Shown one piece after another: positions 28,308 through 37,892 of a stretch of DNA of 64,000 nucleotides. How positions within the stretch are numbered: position 1 is the stretch's first letter; each line of letters starts with the position of its first letter. The position numbers and the translations under genes were made by a program. Below the pieces are notes generated by a model, which did no database searches, was not told the origin of the DNA, and worked only from the letters and a program-made list of their open reading frames with translations. Origin of the DNA: CAWEQO01 sp963811225 (lineage in GTDB: Bacteria > Chloroflexota > Anaerolineae > Anaerolineales > Anaerolineaceae); NCBI GenBank assembly GCA_963811225.1, contig CAWEQO010000012.1, positions 186,001-250,000 of the forward strand, written 5' to 3'.

Positions 28308-29453
28308 TTACGTAATGGTGTAGGGATCCGCCGCATCGCGCAGACCGTCGCCAAGGAAGTTCCAGCCCAACACCGCCATGAAAATGAAAAACACCGGCGA
28401 TACGATCCACAAATTGAAGCCCAGCGTTTGGATGGTTTGGGCTTCGCGCATCATCACACCCCATGAGACCAGCGGCTCTTGAATGCCGATCCCCAAAAAG
28501 CTCAAGAAGCTCTCCGCCAGGATGATGGTGGGGATAGTGAGCGTGAGCACCACAATCGTGTGACTCAGTGTGTTGGGGTACAGGTGGAAGAAAATAATCC
28601 GCCAGTCGGATGCGCCCATCTCGCGCGCCGCCAGGACGAAATCCGTCTCACGCATCGACAAAACTTTGCCGCGCACTTCGCGAGCCAGCAGCGTCCAAGA
28701 CAGCAAGGCAAAGATGGACGACATGACCACAAACACCGCGAACTGGTCCCACGTCACCGGGATCACCGCCGCCATCGCCATCCACAGCGGCAGCTGCGGG
28801 AACGACTGCATGAACTCCACGAAGCGCTGCAGGTACGTGTCCACCGCACCGCCAAAGTAGCCCGAGATCACGCCCACGACCGAGCCGACCGCTACGCTGA
28901 TGATTGTGCCAAACAGTGACATAGACAGCGAGATGCGCCCCGCCAGGCAAGATCGGGAGAAAATATCCCGTCCAAACTTATCCGAGCCCAGGATGAAGAT
29001 GGTAGCGTCGACCTCCTTCAACCCGAACAGGTGCAAGTCAGTTGGGACAAGGCTCAAGAATTTGTATTCCCAGCTGTTCACGAAGAAATAGATGGGGAAG
29101 ATTTGCGAGGTGTCCTCTACCCAATGCGGGAACATGTTGGCATCCAGCTCTTGCTTCCACTGATACGTGAACGGTCGCAGGTAGAATTTGCCGCCGGCAT
29201 CCACGAAGTGGATTTTGGATGGGGGTATGTAGCCGTTGCGCATGTTGAGCCTGACCGGATCGGACGCTGCGAAAAAGTCGGCAAAGAGCGCCAGGACCAG
29301 CAGCATCACCACCATCAAGCCGCCTACGATGGCGATCTTGCTCTTGCGGAACTTGCGCCACACGAGGGTACCATAACTCTCGTGTTCCGCGGCTCGCAGC
29401 CCTGCCGGAGACGGTTTTTTCTTGAGTTCCTCAACCGTAATTGTATCTGCCAT
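28308..29453 (-). CDS. ABC transporter permease, DppC type
   Basis: The 381-residue permease has a cytoplasmic N-terminus, helix 1 at about residues 38-60, an extracytoplasmic insert of about 90 residues, then the core with LGSDKFGRDIFSR, five more helices and the EAA loop (LAAREMGASDWRI). It lies 12 bases after the DppB-type gene. Confidence 0.9.
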   Translation of the reverse strand: MADTITVEELKKKPSPAGLRAAEHESYGTLVWRKFRKSKIAIVGGLMVVMLLVLALFADFFAASDPVRLNMRNGYIPPSKIHFVDAGGKFYLRPFTYQWKQELDANMFPHWVEDTSQIFPIYFFVNSWEYKFLSLVPTDLHLFGLKEVDATIFILGSDKFGRDIFSRSCLAGRISLSMSLFGTIISVAVGSVVGVISGYFGGAVDTYLQRFVEFMQSFPQLPLWMAMAAVIPVTWDQFAVFVVMSSIFALLSWTLLAREVRGKVLSMRETDFVLAAREMGASDWRIIFFHLYPNTLSHTIVVLTLTIPTIILAESFLSFLGIGIQEPLVSWGVMMREAQTIQTLGFNLWIVSPVFFIFMAVLGWNFLGDGLRDAADPYTIT

Positions 29454-29465
29454 GCATCACCTCTC

Positions 29466-30464
29466 CTAACTCAAGCGAATCCGTGGATCGACTACAGACA
29501 GCAAAATATCTGCGATCAGATTGCCCGCCACCAGTAAGGCGCTGTAAATCAGCAGGAAGCCGCCCGACACGTAGATATCCTGGCTAACCAGTGAATTATA
29601 GAACATCGGCGCCAGCGATGGCATGTTCAGCACGATTGCCGCCTCCAGCTCGCCTTGCAGCATGTAGGGCAGCACCGTCCCCTGATACATGATGATCGGG
29701 TGCAGCGCGTTAGGTACTGCATGCTTGTTGATCACCGTCGTCTCACGCAGGCCTTTGGAGCGCGCCGTCGTCACGTACTGGGCGTTGAGCACGTCCAACA
29801 GGTTGCCGCGCATCACCCGCATGTTCCTGGCAATGCCACCAAACCCGGCGATTATGATCACCGGCCAAGCGTATTTCATGATGTCAATGAACTTCTCGAT
29901 GGACATCGGCGCGAAGGCGTATTGCGGGGATACAAAGCGATTGACGTACGGAGACCTGAATTCGATCACAAGCAAATAAACCACGATGATCGCTAAAAAG
30001 AAACGCGGGGCGGCTGTGCCGATAAACGCGAACACAGTCGCCGCGTAATCGCCAATTTTATATTTGTGAGTTGCGCTGTAAATACCAATCACAATGCCAA
30101 ATATTGTAGAGACCAGGTGTGCTGCCAGCGCCAGGAACAGCGTGCGCGGCAGGCGCTCGGCAATTAACTCGCCGACGTCTTGCTTGTAAGCGAAGGAATA
30201 ACCAAACTTACCTTCGGTTACGATCCCCTTGATCCAATTGAGATACTGCACAGATACCGGCTTATCTAACCCATAGAGCTTCCGGTATTCATTGGCGGAG
30301 CGTTCCGCATCTATCGGCGACATATTCGCCTGGTTGATCAAATAGTTCTGGTACGAGCTGGCGAAGTCCCCAGGCGGCAGCTGGATGATCACAAACGAAA
30401 CGATACTGACCCCAAGCAGCAGCGGGATGGCTAACAGGAGGCGACGCAGAATGTAACTGATCAT
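29466..30464 (-). CDS. ABC transporter permease, DppB type
   Basis: This 332-residue permease has six helices, N-terminal LRRLLLAIPLLLGVSIVSF and QLPPGDF, and the EAA loop (YVTTARSKGLRE). It is separated from the binding-protein gene by 66 bases that contain a strong terminator-like hairpin, so it is probably made at lower level than the binding protein. Confidence 0.9.
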   Translation of the reverse strand: MISYILRRLLLAIPLLLGVSIVSFVIIQLPPGDFASSYQNYLINQANMSPIDAERSANEYRKLYGLDKPVSVQYLNWIKGIVTEGKFGYSFAYKQDVGELIAERLPRTLFLALAAHLVSTIFGIVIGIYSATHKYKIGDYAATVFAFIGTAAPRFFLAIIVVYLLVIEFRSPYVNRFVSPQYAFAPMSIEKFIDIMKYAWPVIIIAGFGGIARNMRVMRGNLLDVLNAQYVTTARSKGLRETTVINKHAVPNALHPIIMYQGTVLPYMLQGELEAAIVLNMPSLAPMFYNSLVSQDIYVSGGFLLIYSALLVAGNLIADILLSVVDPRIRLS

Positions 30465-30486
30465 ACGGACTCCCTCGAAAAAAATT

Positions 30487-30519
30487 GAGGGGAGGAGAGA
30501 GGCTCTCCCTCCTCCCCTC
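30487..30519 (-). terminator. intra-operon terminator/attenuator after the binding-protein gene
   Basis: On the minus strand a 15-bp stem with one mismatch is followed by an A-A-T7 tract (30486-30478). It has all features of an intrinsic terminator but sits inside the importer operon, so it must be leaky. Confidence 0.8.
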
Positions 30520-30530
30520 GGGATTACCGG

Positions 30531-32705
30531 TTACTCGTAGGTTGGATAGGGGAAGTCGATGCCCGGGAGCTTGCCAGGATAGATTTCCTGTTGACCAAGC
30601 GCCGTGCGATCAGCCTCTGCCAGCCAGATTTGCTCCGGCATAAAGTTGTTGAAGTCCCACTGGTACAGGAAAGCAGGCGTTCCAACGGGGACGTTCTTGA
30701 AGTACTTGTTCAACATCAAGCCGTAGCGGCTGACCACCAGACCCACGGTGTAAACGTTCTCGGTGTGGATCTTGTTGTACTCGAACATCAGCTCTTTCTG
30801 CTTCGCGCCGTCGGTCTCCAGGCAGAACTTATTGGAAATATCGTTCATCTGCAGCTCGTAGTCTGCATACTCTTCAGGCGTATCGCCCTCGCGGTGCATA
30901 CCAAACTCTTTGGTGACCGGGGCGATGTCTTTGCAGCGAATGTTCGGGGTGGCGAAAGCCTGCCCGGGGCGGGCAATGCGCAGTTCCCATGTGCCGTTTG
31001 TGTTGGCATCGGTCATGGCAATGTTATTCAGGATGCGGAAGTTGACTTTGATGCCGATGTCCTGGAACAGCAGGGTCAGTGCCTGTCCAAGGGTAGCGCC
31101 GGCTGAGATATCTTCCCAGGTGGTCAAGGCGATTTCGACATCCTTGCCGGCCATGGGACCTTCCGTCCAGTTGACGATGCCATTGCCATCCGTGTCCTCC
31201 AGACCGACCTCAGCAAGCAGCGCCCGTGAGGTGTCCGGCGAGAAGGGGAAGTAGGCTACCGACGCGCGGTCGAAGAAGTCGGAGCCGGGGAACAATCCAC
31301 CAGGCCATGGGCGGAAGAACGGCCCATTTGCCAGGGAGCGGGAGACGCCATCGCGATCGACAGCCTGGGTCAGCGCCCGGCGGAAGCGGGTATCGCGCAG
31401 CAGATCGCGCACAGCCGCCTCACGGTCGTCGGTCACGCCGGTGTATTTGGCCTGGTTCATTTCCATCCAGAAGCCCAGGGTCTCAGGACCCCACTCCACA
31501 CGGAACGGAGCGTTGGGGTCGCTGGCCTGCTTGACCGTCTCATCGAAGGTCTCGGGGTTCTCAACGTTGGCGTGGTCAGCCGTACCGGCGATGGTGTTCA
31601 GGGTGCGGGTCGTGCCGGTCTGCGAGTAGGACCATTGGACCTCATCGAAGTAAGGCAGCTGGCAGCCTTTTGCATCCACCTTGAAGTAGTAGGGGTTGCG
31701 GCGCATGACCATGAACTCGTCGGTCTGGTACTCAACCGGCACCCATGGCCCCAGTGTGACGGTGGGCAGCTTGTTGGGCGGCATCGCGTCACGATAAGAT
31801 TGGTAGTCCGATCCACCGTATTTCGGGTGCAGCGGTTTGAGGATGTGCGCCGGACCAGGCGAGAAGATCAGGTTGGTCAGGTTGTAGAGCATCGAAACCG
31901 GATAGGGAACCGGGAAAGTGAACACGAGCGTGTACTTGTCCGGCGCTTCCAGCGTGATCGGCTGGCCATCCAGCTCCCAGAAGGAAGCCTGAGTTTGCGA
32001 ATTCACGTTCGGATCCATGATGTTGTCTTCCCACAGGAACATCATGTCTTCTGTGGTGAACTCAACACCGTCTGACCACTTGGCCCCTTCGACCAGGTGC
32101 ATGGTCAGCTGCGTGCCGTCGTCTGACCACTCGTACGATTTGGCCAGCTCAGGCAGCGGCTGGACATCCTTGGTCAGGAACATCGTGCCGGTCGCCAGAG
32201 GCTCTTCCTGCACGATCGCTTCAATACCGAACCAGCCCTGGCTCACGCCGGCGGCAAAGTTCCAGCCTTCCGTCGGGGCGGCCCAAACGCCGCGCCAGAC
32301 GCCGCCGTATTCGCCCGGGCCGTCTGAAGCAAAGCCATCCGAGAAAACGAAGGGCTCGTTAGGCAGGCGTTCTTCGATTGGGGGCAGCTTGTTTTGGTTC
32401 ACAAGATCGGTCACCCAGGCGGGCTCGCAGTACGAATCGAGCTTCTTGAATTGAACGATCTGATCCATGTCGAATTTTTTCGGCTCGCGCATGCCGGTCA
32501 TCAGGGCGCCCTCTGGGTAGGGGATGGCTCCGGGGATGATGACTTTTTCCACCTCAACCTGGACGGTCTCCTGCACAACCTGTTTCTCTGTGACAACGAC
32601 CGTCTCTTTGATAACCTGGGGGGTTGGGGCAGCCTGCGGTGTGCACGAGATCAGCATCACAGCAATGACCAAAAGCGAAACAATCGTGAAAATCCTTTTA
32701 TTCAT
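30531..32705 (-). CDS. ABC transporter substrate-binding lipoprotein, family 5
   Basis: The 724-residue protein has a lipoprotein signal (lipobox ending LISC at about residue 21), a short tether, then a family-5 binding domain with the GAKWSDGVEFTTEDMMFLWED signature at about residue 215. It is larger than usual DppA (about 530) through an N-terminal extension. GAGGAGAGAG precedes the ATG. Substrate unknown; the adjacent sensor with a sugar-binding-protein-like domain makes oligosaccharides more likely than peptides. Confidence 0.88.
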   Translation of the reverse strand: MNKRIFTIVSLLVIAVMLISCTPQAAPTPQVIKETVVVTEKQVVQETVQVEVEKVIIPGAIPYPEGALMTGMREPKKFDMDQIVQFKKLDSYCEPAWVTDLVNQNKLPPIEERLPNEPFVFSDGFASDGPGEYGGVWRGVWAAPTEGWNFAAGVSQGWFGIEAIVQEEPLATGTMFLTKDVQPLPELAKSYEWSDDGTQLTMHLVEGAKWSDGVEFTTEDMMFLWEDNIMDPNVNSQTQASFWELDGQPITLEAPDKYTLVFTFPVPYPVSMLYNLTNLIFSPGPAHILKPLHPKYGGSDYQSYRDAMPPNKLPTVTLGPWVPVEYQTDEFMVMRRNPYYFKVDAKGCQLPYFDEVQWSYSQTGTTRTLNTIAGTADHANVENPETFDETVKQASDPNAPFRVEWGPETLGFWMEMNQAKYTGVTDDREAAVRDLLRDTRFRRALTQAVDRDGVSRSLANGPFFRPWPGGLFPGSDFFDRASVAYFPFSPDTSRALLAEVGLEDTDGNGIVNWTEGPMAGKDVEIALTTWEDISAGATLGQALTLLFQDIGIKVNFRILNNIAMTDANTNGTWELRIARPGQAFATPNIRCKDIAPVTKEFGMHREGDTPEEYADYELQMNDISNKFCLETDGAKQKELMFEYNKIHTENVYTVGLVVSRYGLMLNKYFKNVPVGTPAFLYQWDFNNFMPEQIWLAEADRTALGQQEIYPGKLPGIDFPYPTYE

Positions 32706-32821
32706 TTCTTGCTCTCTCCTCTAGTCGGGTCAATTTGATTCGTCAAATGACAATACGCCAATTCTTACAGCCGGTAGCTTCACCTCCTTTTTTTCAGAAC
32801 GCTATGGATCGCGAGCGCGAT

Positions 32822-33838
32822 TTATTCATACAGCCAGCAAGACACAAAATGGCCGGGCTCAATTAGCTCCAGTTTAGGGGAATCTTCCCGGCATTTCTGC
32901 ATCACTTTCGGGCAGCGGGTTGCAAACGGGCAGCCCGGAGGAATATTCATCGGACTGGGGACGATGCCTTCGATGGGCACAAGCACCTTATTCCCCTTGC
33001 GCCCCAATACAGGCACGGAATTCAGCAGCCCAACGGTGTAGGGGTGCAGGCTGCGGTGGAAAATGTCTTGCGTCGTTCCGTATTCCACCACCTTGCCCAG
33101 GTACATCACCGCCACGTAATGCGCCATCTGCGAGACCACGCCCAGGTTGTGTGTGATCATGATGATCGATGAATCGACATTCTCTTGCAGGTCGCGCATC
33201 AGACTTAATATCTGCGCCTGCACAGTGACGTCCAGCGCCGTGGTCGGCTCGTCGGCAATCAAGATCGAGGGGTTGCACGAGAGCGCCATGGCGATCATCA
33301 CCCGCTGGCGCATGCCGCCCGACAGCTGGTGCGGGTACTCGTGCAAGCGCTGGTGTGGGATGCTGATCTGCACTTTCGTGAGCATATCCAGAGCACGGTC
33401 GAGGGCGTCCTTCTTGTTCAGGCCCTGATGAAGCTGGATCGCTTCTGCAATCTGACTGCCCACCGTGTAGAGTGGGTTGAGCGAGGTCATCGGCTCCTGG
33501 AATACCATGGCGATTTCACCGCCGCGGATCCTGCGCATGGTGGATGCATGCGGGTCGAGCTTGGTCAGGTCGATGACGTCCTTCGAAACCTCAGAATGCA
33601 GCAGGATTTCTCCGGTAACGATCTTCCCCGGCGGCGACTGGATCAGCCGCATGATCGACATTGCCGTAATGCTCTTTCCACACCCGCTCTCTCCGACGAT
33701 CCCCAAAGTGGTTTTGCGGCGCAGGGTCAGGTTAACGCCATCGACGGCCCGTACGACGCCTTTTTCCAGAAAAAAGTAAGTTTTCAGGTCTTTGATTTCG
33801 AGAAGCGGGGGATGAGCGGAAAGCGCTTGATAATCCAT
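32822..33838 (-). CDS. ABC transporter ATPase, OppD/DppD type
   Basis: The 338-residue ATPase has Walker A GESGCGKSI, signature LSGGMRQR, Walker B DEPTTALD, and the C-terminal PPGCPFATRCPKVMQKC extension. Unusually it precedes the binding-protein gene, from which it is separated by 116 bases holding a short ATCGCG hairpin but no other gene. It lies 26 bases after the receiver-domain gene, so the two are probably co-transcribed. AGGAGAAGG precedes the ATG. Confidence 0.9.
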   Translation of the reverse strand: MDYQALSAHPPLLEIKDLKTYFFLEKGVVRAVDGVNLTLRRKTTLGIVGESGCGKSITAMSIMRLIQSPPGKIVTGEILLHSEVSKDVIDLTKLDPHASTMRRIRGGEIAMVFQEPMTSLNPLYTVGSQIAEAIQLHQGLNKKDALDRALDMLTKVQISIPHQRLHEYPHQLSGGMRQRVMIAMALSCNPSILIADEPTTALDVTVQAQILSLMRDLQENVDSSIIMITHNLGVVSQMAHYVAVMYLGKVVEYGTTQDIFHRSLHPYTVGLLNSVPVLGRKGNKVLVPIEGIVPSPMNIPPGCPFATRCPKVMQKCREDSPKLELIEPGHFVSCWLYE

Positions 33839-33864
33839 TTAAAATCCTTCTCCTGGTAAGAAAA

Positions 33865-34230
33865 CTACATCGTCCGGCGCCGCAGCACTGTGTTCAGTGT
33901 CTGGGCCAGTTGATCGGGCAGTACCGGCTTGACCAAAAAAGCCAGCGTCTCTGCGCCGTGGAGATCGCGACGCTCGTCTTGGGTACTGCAAATAATGACG
34001 GGGGTTTTTTGCTCATTGCGTTCCTGATGCAGCCAGCTCAAGAAGTCCCAACCTCGCCCACCGGCCATGGCAGGCTCGAACACGATCGCTGAGAACTTTT
34101 GCGCCTCCAGGATCTGCTGCGCCTCATCGACCGAGTCACACGGGAAGATCGAGAACTCAGCCGCCAGTTCGCGCGTGTACAGTTCCAACGTCGGGAGGTC
34201 GTCATCCAAAATGAGAATAACTGGTTTCAT
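33865..34230 (-). CDS. stand-alone receiver-domain protein with Glu at the phosphorylation site
   Basis: The 121-residue protein is a complete CheY-like receiver domain: acidic pocket D9-D11, the conserved Ser at 82, and Lys at 101 in the KP motif. The position of the phospho-accepting Asp, at the end of the third strand (IVFEPAM), is Glu52. A Glu there cannot accept phosphate in the usual way and often mimics the active state, so this may be a constitutive or phosphate-independent partner. There is no output domain. It lies between the large hybrid sensor and the importer genes. Confidence 0.8.
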   Translation of the reverse strand: MKPVILILDDDLPTLELYTRELAAEFSIFPCDSVDEAQQILEAQKFSAIVFEPAMAGGRGWDFLSWLHQERNEQKTPVIICSTQDERRDLHGAETLAFLVKPVLPDQLAQTLNTVLRRRTM

Positions 34231-34457
34231 GGCATCCGGATTTCTCTACGAAAAGCCGCTTACCAAACCGTGAAAGCGGAGTGGTTCTTAACCATTGACC
34301 TGGGCATTTTTAATTGAAACGGATGTGCAGAATATCGCCGATTTAGATGGGGTGGAAAACGATTTATAGAAAAGCGAGTATGCCTTTTCTCCACCGTTTA
34401 AGACGGGTTGTTAATCTAGATTTAATATACAGAACGGGAGACGCAAAAAATTGGATT

Positions 34458-37400
34458 TTAAATCGGGGGTTCTGGAAAATACACAGCACTGCCCCCTTGT
34501 GCCGTGCGGCGGTAATCGCGTGGCGAAACGCCGACCATCTTGTGGAACACTCGGGAGAAGTAAGCCGGATCGTTGTAGCCGATGCGCATGGCCACCGCCT
34601 TGACGCTGTCATCGGTTTCCAGCAGCATCTGGCATGCGGCTCGGATGCGCAGCCGCGACAGGTACTCCCAGGGCGTCAGGTGCATTTCCTGGCGGAACAC
34701 CTCGGTAAAGTAATTCTCGCTCACGTTCACCGCATCAGCCACATCCTTGCGGCTGATCGGGCTGGTGTAATTCTGATGCAGGTAAGCCAGCGACTGGCGG
34801 ACCAACGGGCTGCTGCTACAACCGGGCTGCGCCTCGCTCAGCCGGGATTGCAAGTAGCCACCCAGCTCCTCTTCCGTCAGGGCTTGCTTGCTCTGCACGC
34901 ACACCCCGGCGTGATCCAACCGCTGGATATCATTGAAATTCAGCATCTTACCGCTGATCACGATCACCGGTACCGAACGGGTGCTCGGATTGCGCCGCAG
35001 CTCGTCCAATACCTCGAACCCGTTCACGTTTGGCATCAACAGGTCGAGGATCAGCAGCGCCGGTATGTTCTCACGCAGCAATCGCAGCGCCTTCTCACCG
35101 TTGGCAGCCTCTTCCGCCTTGAAATTCGGCAGGTAGCGCCCTACCAGTTTGCAGTACGACTGCCGGGCCTGGGCGTCGTCATCGACGATCAAGATCGTGC
35201 TTTGCGCCTGCGGGCTGGGAACCATCTGCTTGATGGTCTCCACCAGGGTCTCGCTGTTGGTCGGTTTCAGCATCACATTCACCAGGCCCGCATTTTCCTC
35301 GACCTGTGAACTGAACAGCAGGAAGGGCAGCGTATTCAGCTCGATCTGATTGCTCAGGTGGTGGAAGATCAGCCAATCTCCCGAAGTGGCCTGGGCCAGG
35401 TCCCATGCCAGTGCCGCCGGATGGTACTGTGTCAGGAACGCTTGCATCTCTTCGAACGTGCACACCGGCACCGCCGGGACGTTCTGCCGCCGGCAAATGT
35501 TGAGAACGGCAGGGGAGACCTCCCCCTTCGCAGATATCACAAGCACCGCCGGAGACTTCTCACCGGCATCCGCCTGGATGGCGGCCTTCCCGACCAACCC
35601 TGGTAGAGGTAGATAGATGTGGAAGGTGCTGCCCTTTTCCGGCTGGCTCTCCAGCGTCATAAGCCCACCATGCAGCATCACCAGGTGCCGGGTGATGCTC
35701 AGTCCCAGGCCAATGCCCTCGCCACGCCGGCGGCTTCGGCCAATGGTAAAAGGCTCGAACAGCCGCTCCTGGCGCTCGAAGGGGATGCCTTCGCCGGTGT
35801 CCTGGAGCGAAACGTGCAAGAACGGCGGCTCCACTTGCGCCGACAGGCAAATTTCGCCGCTGCTGGTGAACTTTAAGGCGTTGCTGAGTAAATTAAGCAG
35901 AATTTGCTTCAACCGCATCCTGTCCACCGTTACCATCGGCAGCCGCCCAGGCAGGTCGAGCCGCCAGTGGACGTCCGGGTTGGTCTGGTTGGCGTGCGAG
36001 AACGAGTTGAACACCTCTTCCAGCATCGGCCGCGGGTCGATTGTTTCCAGGTACAGTTCCAACGCGCCGATCTCCGCCCGCGACAGGTCGAGCAGGTCGT
36101 TGATCATGCGCAGCAGGTGCTCGCCGCTCTGGTACACGAACTGGACGTCGCGCTCCAGAATTGGGTCACTGGGATCGGGATTTGTCCGCTGGCGCTTGAG
36201 GATCGCCTGAGCATAGCCGAGGATGACGTTGAGCGGCGTGCGCATCTCATGGCCCACGTTCGCCAGCAAGCGCGTTTTCAGCTGGTTGGCCCGCTCGGCT
36301 GAGGTTTGGGAGGAACGCGCCTCTTGATACAGGCGCGCATTTTGGATGGCTACACCCAGCATGTCCGCAAGCAGCTGCAGCCCTTCGCTCTGCCAGGTCA
36401 GATTCATCATTACGGTATTGCCACGCAGGTCCAGCACGCCAATGATCTCATCGCCGATATGGATCGGCAAAGCCACGCGCGCACGCATCCAAGGGATCGA
36501 GGGATCCATAGGGTAACGCAAACTTGAGCTGAGATCGGGGAGGAGTATCGGCTGTTTGAGCTCGATGACATGGTTGACGATCTCAAAGTTTTCGGGTGGG
36601 GTAGCATCCTCCGCATCGATCAGAGGGTTTAATATACGCTGGTCGTCGAGCAGGTAAACCTGTACCTCTTTGTACCCATAGGCCTCGCGGATCAACTCGG
36701 CAATGGTGCGCACAAGCAAGTCCTGATCGAGGATGGATCCCATCTTACGTAAGATGGCCGCGCTGGTCTCCAGTTGATGGAAGCGCTGCGCCTGCCGCTC
36801 GCGGTTGAAGCCCACCAGTCGATCCGGCAGGCTTGCCAGCGCCAGCAGTTTGCGTGTGGCGGTAGCGGCGATATTCTCGGCGGTGATCAAGCGGATGGTA
36901 TAGGTGAGATTGGGCGGTAGGGGACGCCCATAAGCGGCTTCGTTGGCTACGCTCAATGCAAGTTCGCCAAAGTCTTCGGCACAGGTCTCGACCGTCGCCC
37001 GCAAGCTGCCGTCGACAATCGCCGCCAGCGCCTGTGGGTCGCCGTTCAACCCAACGATGAACGTCGATTCTCCTAAGAAACCGGTCTCTCGTGCGGCATC
37101 ACGTGAAGCCAGCGCGATCCAATCGGATGCGCCGAAAATGGCATCCGGCGAGGTCTGTCGCTGTTGAAATTCCTCCAACAAAACATGGTAGGAACGTTTG
37201 TAATCCCAATAAGCGGGAACGACCTCCACCTTCACGTTCGGGAATTCTTTCAAGCCTTCCAAAAAACCCAGGTGGCGGCTTTCCCCCAGATCCTCTTCCA
37301 GCGGGTCTTCATGGAACGCCCCGACGAACAGCGCTCTCCCCTCTCCCTGCAGTTGCTCGCCGATATAGCGTCCCGCCACCGCCGCAGCATCAAATAATCC

Positions 37401-37712
37401 CCGCGGCGATACCAATCGCGGATGGCGCAGCTTGGTCTCGCCCAGTTGGATCACTGGGATGCCGGCATCGAGGAGGACTTTCGTGACCGTGCGCGGCATG
37501 ATCGTGACAATCAGCGCATCCAGTTTGTTGGAGAGGATCTCTTCTGCAATCGGGTAGGGGTTGAACTCACGCGCCTGGGTAAACGTCTCGGCGTACTCGA
37601 ACGCCACCAACTCCACCCCAACACGCTGGTTGGCGATTTGTATGGCTTCATACGTTTGTATCCAGAATGGATCACCCGGATAAATCCAGACGCCGATTTG
37701 CTTTTGTACCAT
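34458..37712 (-). CDS. soluble hybrid sensor kinase: PBP-like sensor, GAF, kinase, receivers, AraC output
   Basis: One 1084-residue polypeptide carries, in order, a sugar-binding PBP1/LacI-like domain (about residues 3-290), a GAF domain (315-455), HisKA with GHEMRTPLN (His488), HATPase_c (about 595-705, with DTGEGIP and GIGLGLS), a degenerate first receiver (about 725-835), a canonical receiver with VDDD and Asp890, and an AraC-type DNA-binding domain (about 973-1072). There is no signal peptide and no membrane helix, so ligand sensing must be cytoplasmic. This resembles the hybrid two-component systems of Bacteroidetes in logic but is fully soluble. It most likely controls the adjacent importer. 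Confidence 0.85.
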   Translation of the reverse strand: MVQKQIGVWIYPGDPFWIQTYEAIQIANQRVGVELVAFEYAETFTQAREFNPYPIAEEILSNKLDALIVTIMPRTVTKVLLDAGIPVIQLGETKLRHPRLVSPRGLFDAAAVAGRYIGEQLQGEGRALFVGAFHEDPLEEDLGESRHLGFLEGLKEFPNVKVEVVPAYWDYKRSYHVLLEEFQQRQTSPDAIFGASDWIALASRDAARETGFLGESTFIVGLNGDPQALAAIVDGSLRATVETCAEDFGELALSVANEAAYGRPLPPNLTYTIRLITAENIAATATRKLLALASLPDRLVGFNRERQAQRFHQLETSAAILRKMGSILDQDLLVRTIAELIREAYGYKEVQVYLLDDQRILNPLIDAEDATPPENFEIVNHVIELKQPILLPDLSSSLRYPMDPSIPWMRARVALPIHIGDEIIGVLDLRGNTVMMNLTWQSEGLQLLADMLGVAIQNARLYQEARSSQTSAERANQLKTRLLANVGHEMRTPLNVILGYAQAILKRQRTNPDPSDPILERDVQFVYQSGEHLLRMINDLLDLSRAEIGALELYLETIDPRPMLEEVFNSFSHANQTNPDVHWRLDLPGRLPMVTVDRMRLKQILLNLLSNALKFTSSGEICLSAQVEPPFLHVSLQDTGEGIPFERQERLFEPFTIGRSRRRGEGIGLGLSITRHLVMLHGGLMTLESQPEKGSTFHIYLPLPGLVGKAAIQADAGEKSPAVLVISAKGEVSPAVLNICRRQNVPAVPVCTFEEMQAFLTQYHPAALAWDLAQATSGDWLIFHHLSNQIELNTLPFLLFSSQVEENAGLVNVMLKPTNSETLVETIKQMVPSPQAQSTILIVDDDAQARQSYCKLVGRYLPNFKAEEAANGEKALRLLRENIPALLILDLLMPNVNGFEVLDELRRNPSTRSVPVIVISGKMLNFNDIQRLDHAGVCVQSKQALTEEELGGYLQSRLSEAQPGCSSSPLVRQSLAYLHQNYTSPISRKDVADAVNVSENYFTEVFRQEMHLTPWEYLSRLRIRAACQMLLETDDSVKAVAMRIGYNDPAYFSRVFHKMVGVSPRDYRRTAQGGSAVYFPEPPI

Positions 37713-37771
37713 AATCTTCCAGTGCGGATTCTTCGATTCAGGCTGTCAATTGGTGCTGCGCGTGCACATCT

Positions 37772-37777
37772 ATTATA
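37772..37777 (-). promoter_or_regulatory. -10 box for the hybrid sensor gene
   Basis: A TATAAT on the minus strand lies 60 bases upstream of the sensor's ATG. No good -35 is visible; the spacer would run into the terminator of the gene upstream. Confidence 0.5.
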
Positions 37778-37793
37778 GCATCGAGGTAAAAAA

Positions 37794-37833
37794 GTAGGGG
37801 CACTGCGGGATTGCAAACCCGTCGTGCCCCTAC
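37794..37833 (-). terminator. terminator after the aldehyde:ferredoxin oxidoreductase gene
   Basis: A perfect 10-bp outer stem (37794-37803 with 37824-37833) with an inner CGGG/CCCG stem is followed on the minus strand by six T residues. Confidence 0.85.
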
Positions 37834-37892
37834 ATTTCTACGCCATCGAAACGTATCGGACTCATCGATGACATCCGTTCATAACAAACAGC

